Shown one piece after another: positions 9,553 through 10,505 of a DNA stretch of 10,505 nt. Position numbers and translations under genes: made by a program. Origin of the DNA: Acephala macrosclerotiorum (lineage: Eukaryota; Ascomycota; Leotiomycetes; Helotiales; Mollisiaceae); assembly GCA_014904845.1 (NCBI GenBank), contig MU119994.1, forward strand, positions 1 through 10,505, given 5' to 3'. A model generated the notes under the pieces. It did no database searches. It saw only the letters and a program-made list of their open reading frames with translations, and was not told the DNA's origin. The number at the start of each line of letters is the position of its first letter. Position 1 is the stretch's first letter.

Positions 9553-9632
9553 TAGTACTATTAATAATACTTTGATACTATTAGTACTAAGTTGACGCTA
9601 TTAGTACTAGATTAAAATAGTCGATAGTACTA
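9553..9632. repeat. Cluster of four TAGTACTA palindromes
   Basis: The octamer palindrome TAGTACTA occurs at 9553-9560, 9582-9589, 9602-9609 and 9625-9632. Two copies sit in a 20-bp imperfect tandem repeat (9571-9590 and 9591-9610, 16 of 20 identical). The regular palindromes could be operator-like protein sites or remains of a subterminal repeat of a mobile element. The sequence does not decide which. Confidence 0.7.
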
Positions 9633-9651
9633 GTAATCGATTAAATTACTA
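9631..9651. repeat. TAGTAAT / ATTACTA inverted repeat
   Basis: Seven-base complementary arms at 9631-9637 and 9645-9651 are separated by CGATTAA. The repeat overlaps the last TAGTACTA octamer and extends that palindrome-rich zone to the right edge of the island. Confidence 0.55.
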
Positions 9652-9670
9652 TTGACTCGTTAATAGTATT

Positions 9671-10505
9671 ATTAATACACGTGTTTTTCAATAAAACGAT
9701 TAATAAAAAATATTTTTTTTGATATTATTTTATTAATTTTTTAAAATTTTTTTTTTTTATTTTATTGTTTTTTTTTAATTTATTAAAATAATAAAATTAA
9801 TCAATTTTTTTATAAAAAAAAATAAATATATTTTAAAATTCAAATTTATTATACGTTAAATTTTTTTTTTTTAATAAATTTCAAATATTTTATTTGTAGT
9901 TTAACGATTATAAAAAAATAATAAATTGATTATTTCAATTTTTTAAAAGAATTATTTGAATAAATTTTTTTTTTAATATTAAAAATCGAATTTTAATTAA
10001 AAATCTTTTAAAATAAATTCAATTAAATATTATAAAAAAAAAATTTTAAAAATTAAAATTATACGTTTATAAAATAAAAAATTTTATCGATTGAAAATAC
10101 ATTGAAAATTTTAAAAATTTTAATTTTTTTATTTTATTTTTCGTAAATTTAATATTTATTAATATTAATAAAAAAATTATCGACGATATTATTTACAAAA
10201 AATTTAAAAAAGTTTATAATAAATTTTAAATTTTTTTCGAAAATCGATTTCGAGAATTTTTTAATAATAAATTTTTTTTTAATAATATTTAATTTAAAAA
10301 AATCGATATAATTTTCAATATAATTTATTATATAAAATTTGTTTAATAATAAACATTTATATATTTATTAATAAAAACAAATTATAATTCAAATTAAATT
10401 AATTTTTTAATATTTTAAAATAAAAAAAATAAAAATATTTTTTTAAATATAAAATTAAAAAATAATTAAAAATATTTAATTATTTTTAATAATAAATTTA
10501 AATTT
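9671..10505. other. AT-rich non-coding block, right part
   Basis: Extreme A/T richness resumes, beginning T-biased (runs of 8-13 T around 9710-9780) and then mixed. Remaining C is again mostly in CpG, for example the cluster of TCGA and TCGT words at 10168-10256. No ORF, RNA gene or distinctive repeat was seen. Confidence 0.75.

Larger units (their letters stand above)
8951..9670. other. GC-richer island of complex sequence, no gene recognised
   Basis: This is the only complex-sequence segment in the window. G+C is about 43% over 8951-9300 (151 of 350 by hand count), about 24% over 9301-9480 and about 19% over 9481-9670, against roughly 5-12% outside. All dinucleotides, including CC, GG, GC and CT, reappear here. 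CpG in 8941-9300 is only about 1.6 times expectation, unlike the surroundings. There is no open reading frame of 60 codons, no tRNA or rRNA signature and no domain I recognise. It is probably a remnant of ancestral or transposon sequence that escaped, or was inserted after, the mutation of its surroundings. The left edge is sharp and the right edge graded. Confidence 0.75.

Noticed and set aside
1..10505. Bacterial endosymbiont or phage origin
   Set aside because: Even the most AT-rich bacterial genomes are densely coding. Here no reading frame of useful length exists over more than 10 kb.

Overview
This window is almost entirely extremely A+T-rich DNA with no gene that I can support. I counted two samples by eye: positions 3781-4260 hold 60 G/C in 480 bases (12.5%), and 6481-6900 hold 19 in 420 (4.5%). 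Stop codons are dense in all six frames. The single reading frame above about 60 codons (minus strand, 1880-1692, TTG start) is a low-complexity F/I/L/Y/N/K translation of A/T tracts, so I do not call it a gene. I see no tRNA, rRNA, CRISPR array, recognisable transposase or reverse transcriptase, or convincing promoter or terminator.

The organism is most likely eukaryotic. The few remaining C residues are overwhelmingly in CpG (23 of 27 C's in 3781-4260), and CC/GG is essentially absent outside one island. C:G pairs have been lost almost everywhere except at CpG. The best-known process that leaves such DNA is repeat-induced point mutation (RIP) in Pezizomycotina fungi, which mutates mainly CpA. 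A RIP-degenerated AT-isochore, possibly subtelomeric or pericentromeric, is my leading interpretation, but it is inference. A mitochondrial spacer or a protist or other AT-extreme nuclear genome cannot be excluded from this window alone.

Layout. Positions 1-5985 are A/T-rich DNA, often A-biased on this strand, with scattered CpG, CpG-centred palindromes and short tandem repeats. Positions 5986-7080 are a strongly T-biased tract that includes a 10-bp-periodic repeat at 6221-6290. Positions 7081-8950 return to mixed A/T with a TAA microsatellite, a 21-bp tandem repeat and an A18 run. Positions 8951-9670 are a composition island: about 43% G+C in its first 350 bp, falling to about 24% and then about 19% toward its right side. 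It contains CTCGGC and AGCGC short repeats and a cluster of TAGTACTA palindromes, and a weak inverted repeat lies at its two edges. Positions 9671-10505 are AT-rich DNA again.

No genes work together here. The informative content is compositional: an older, less mutated sequence remnant inside heavily decayed DNA.
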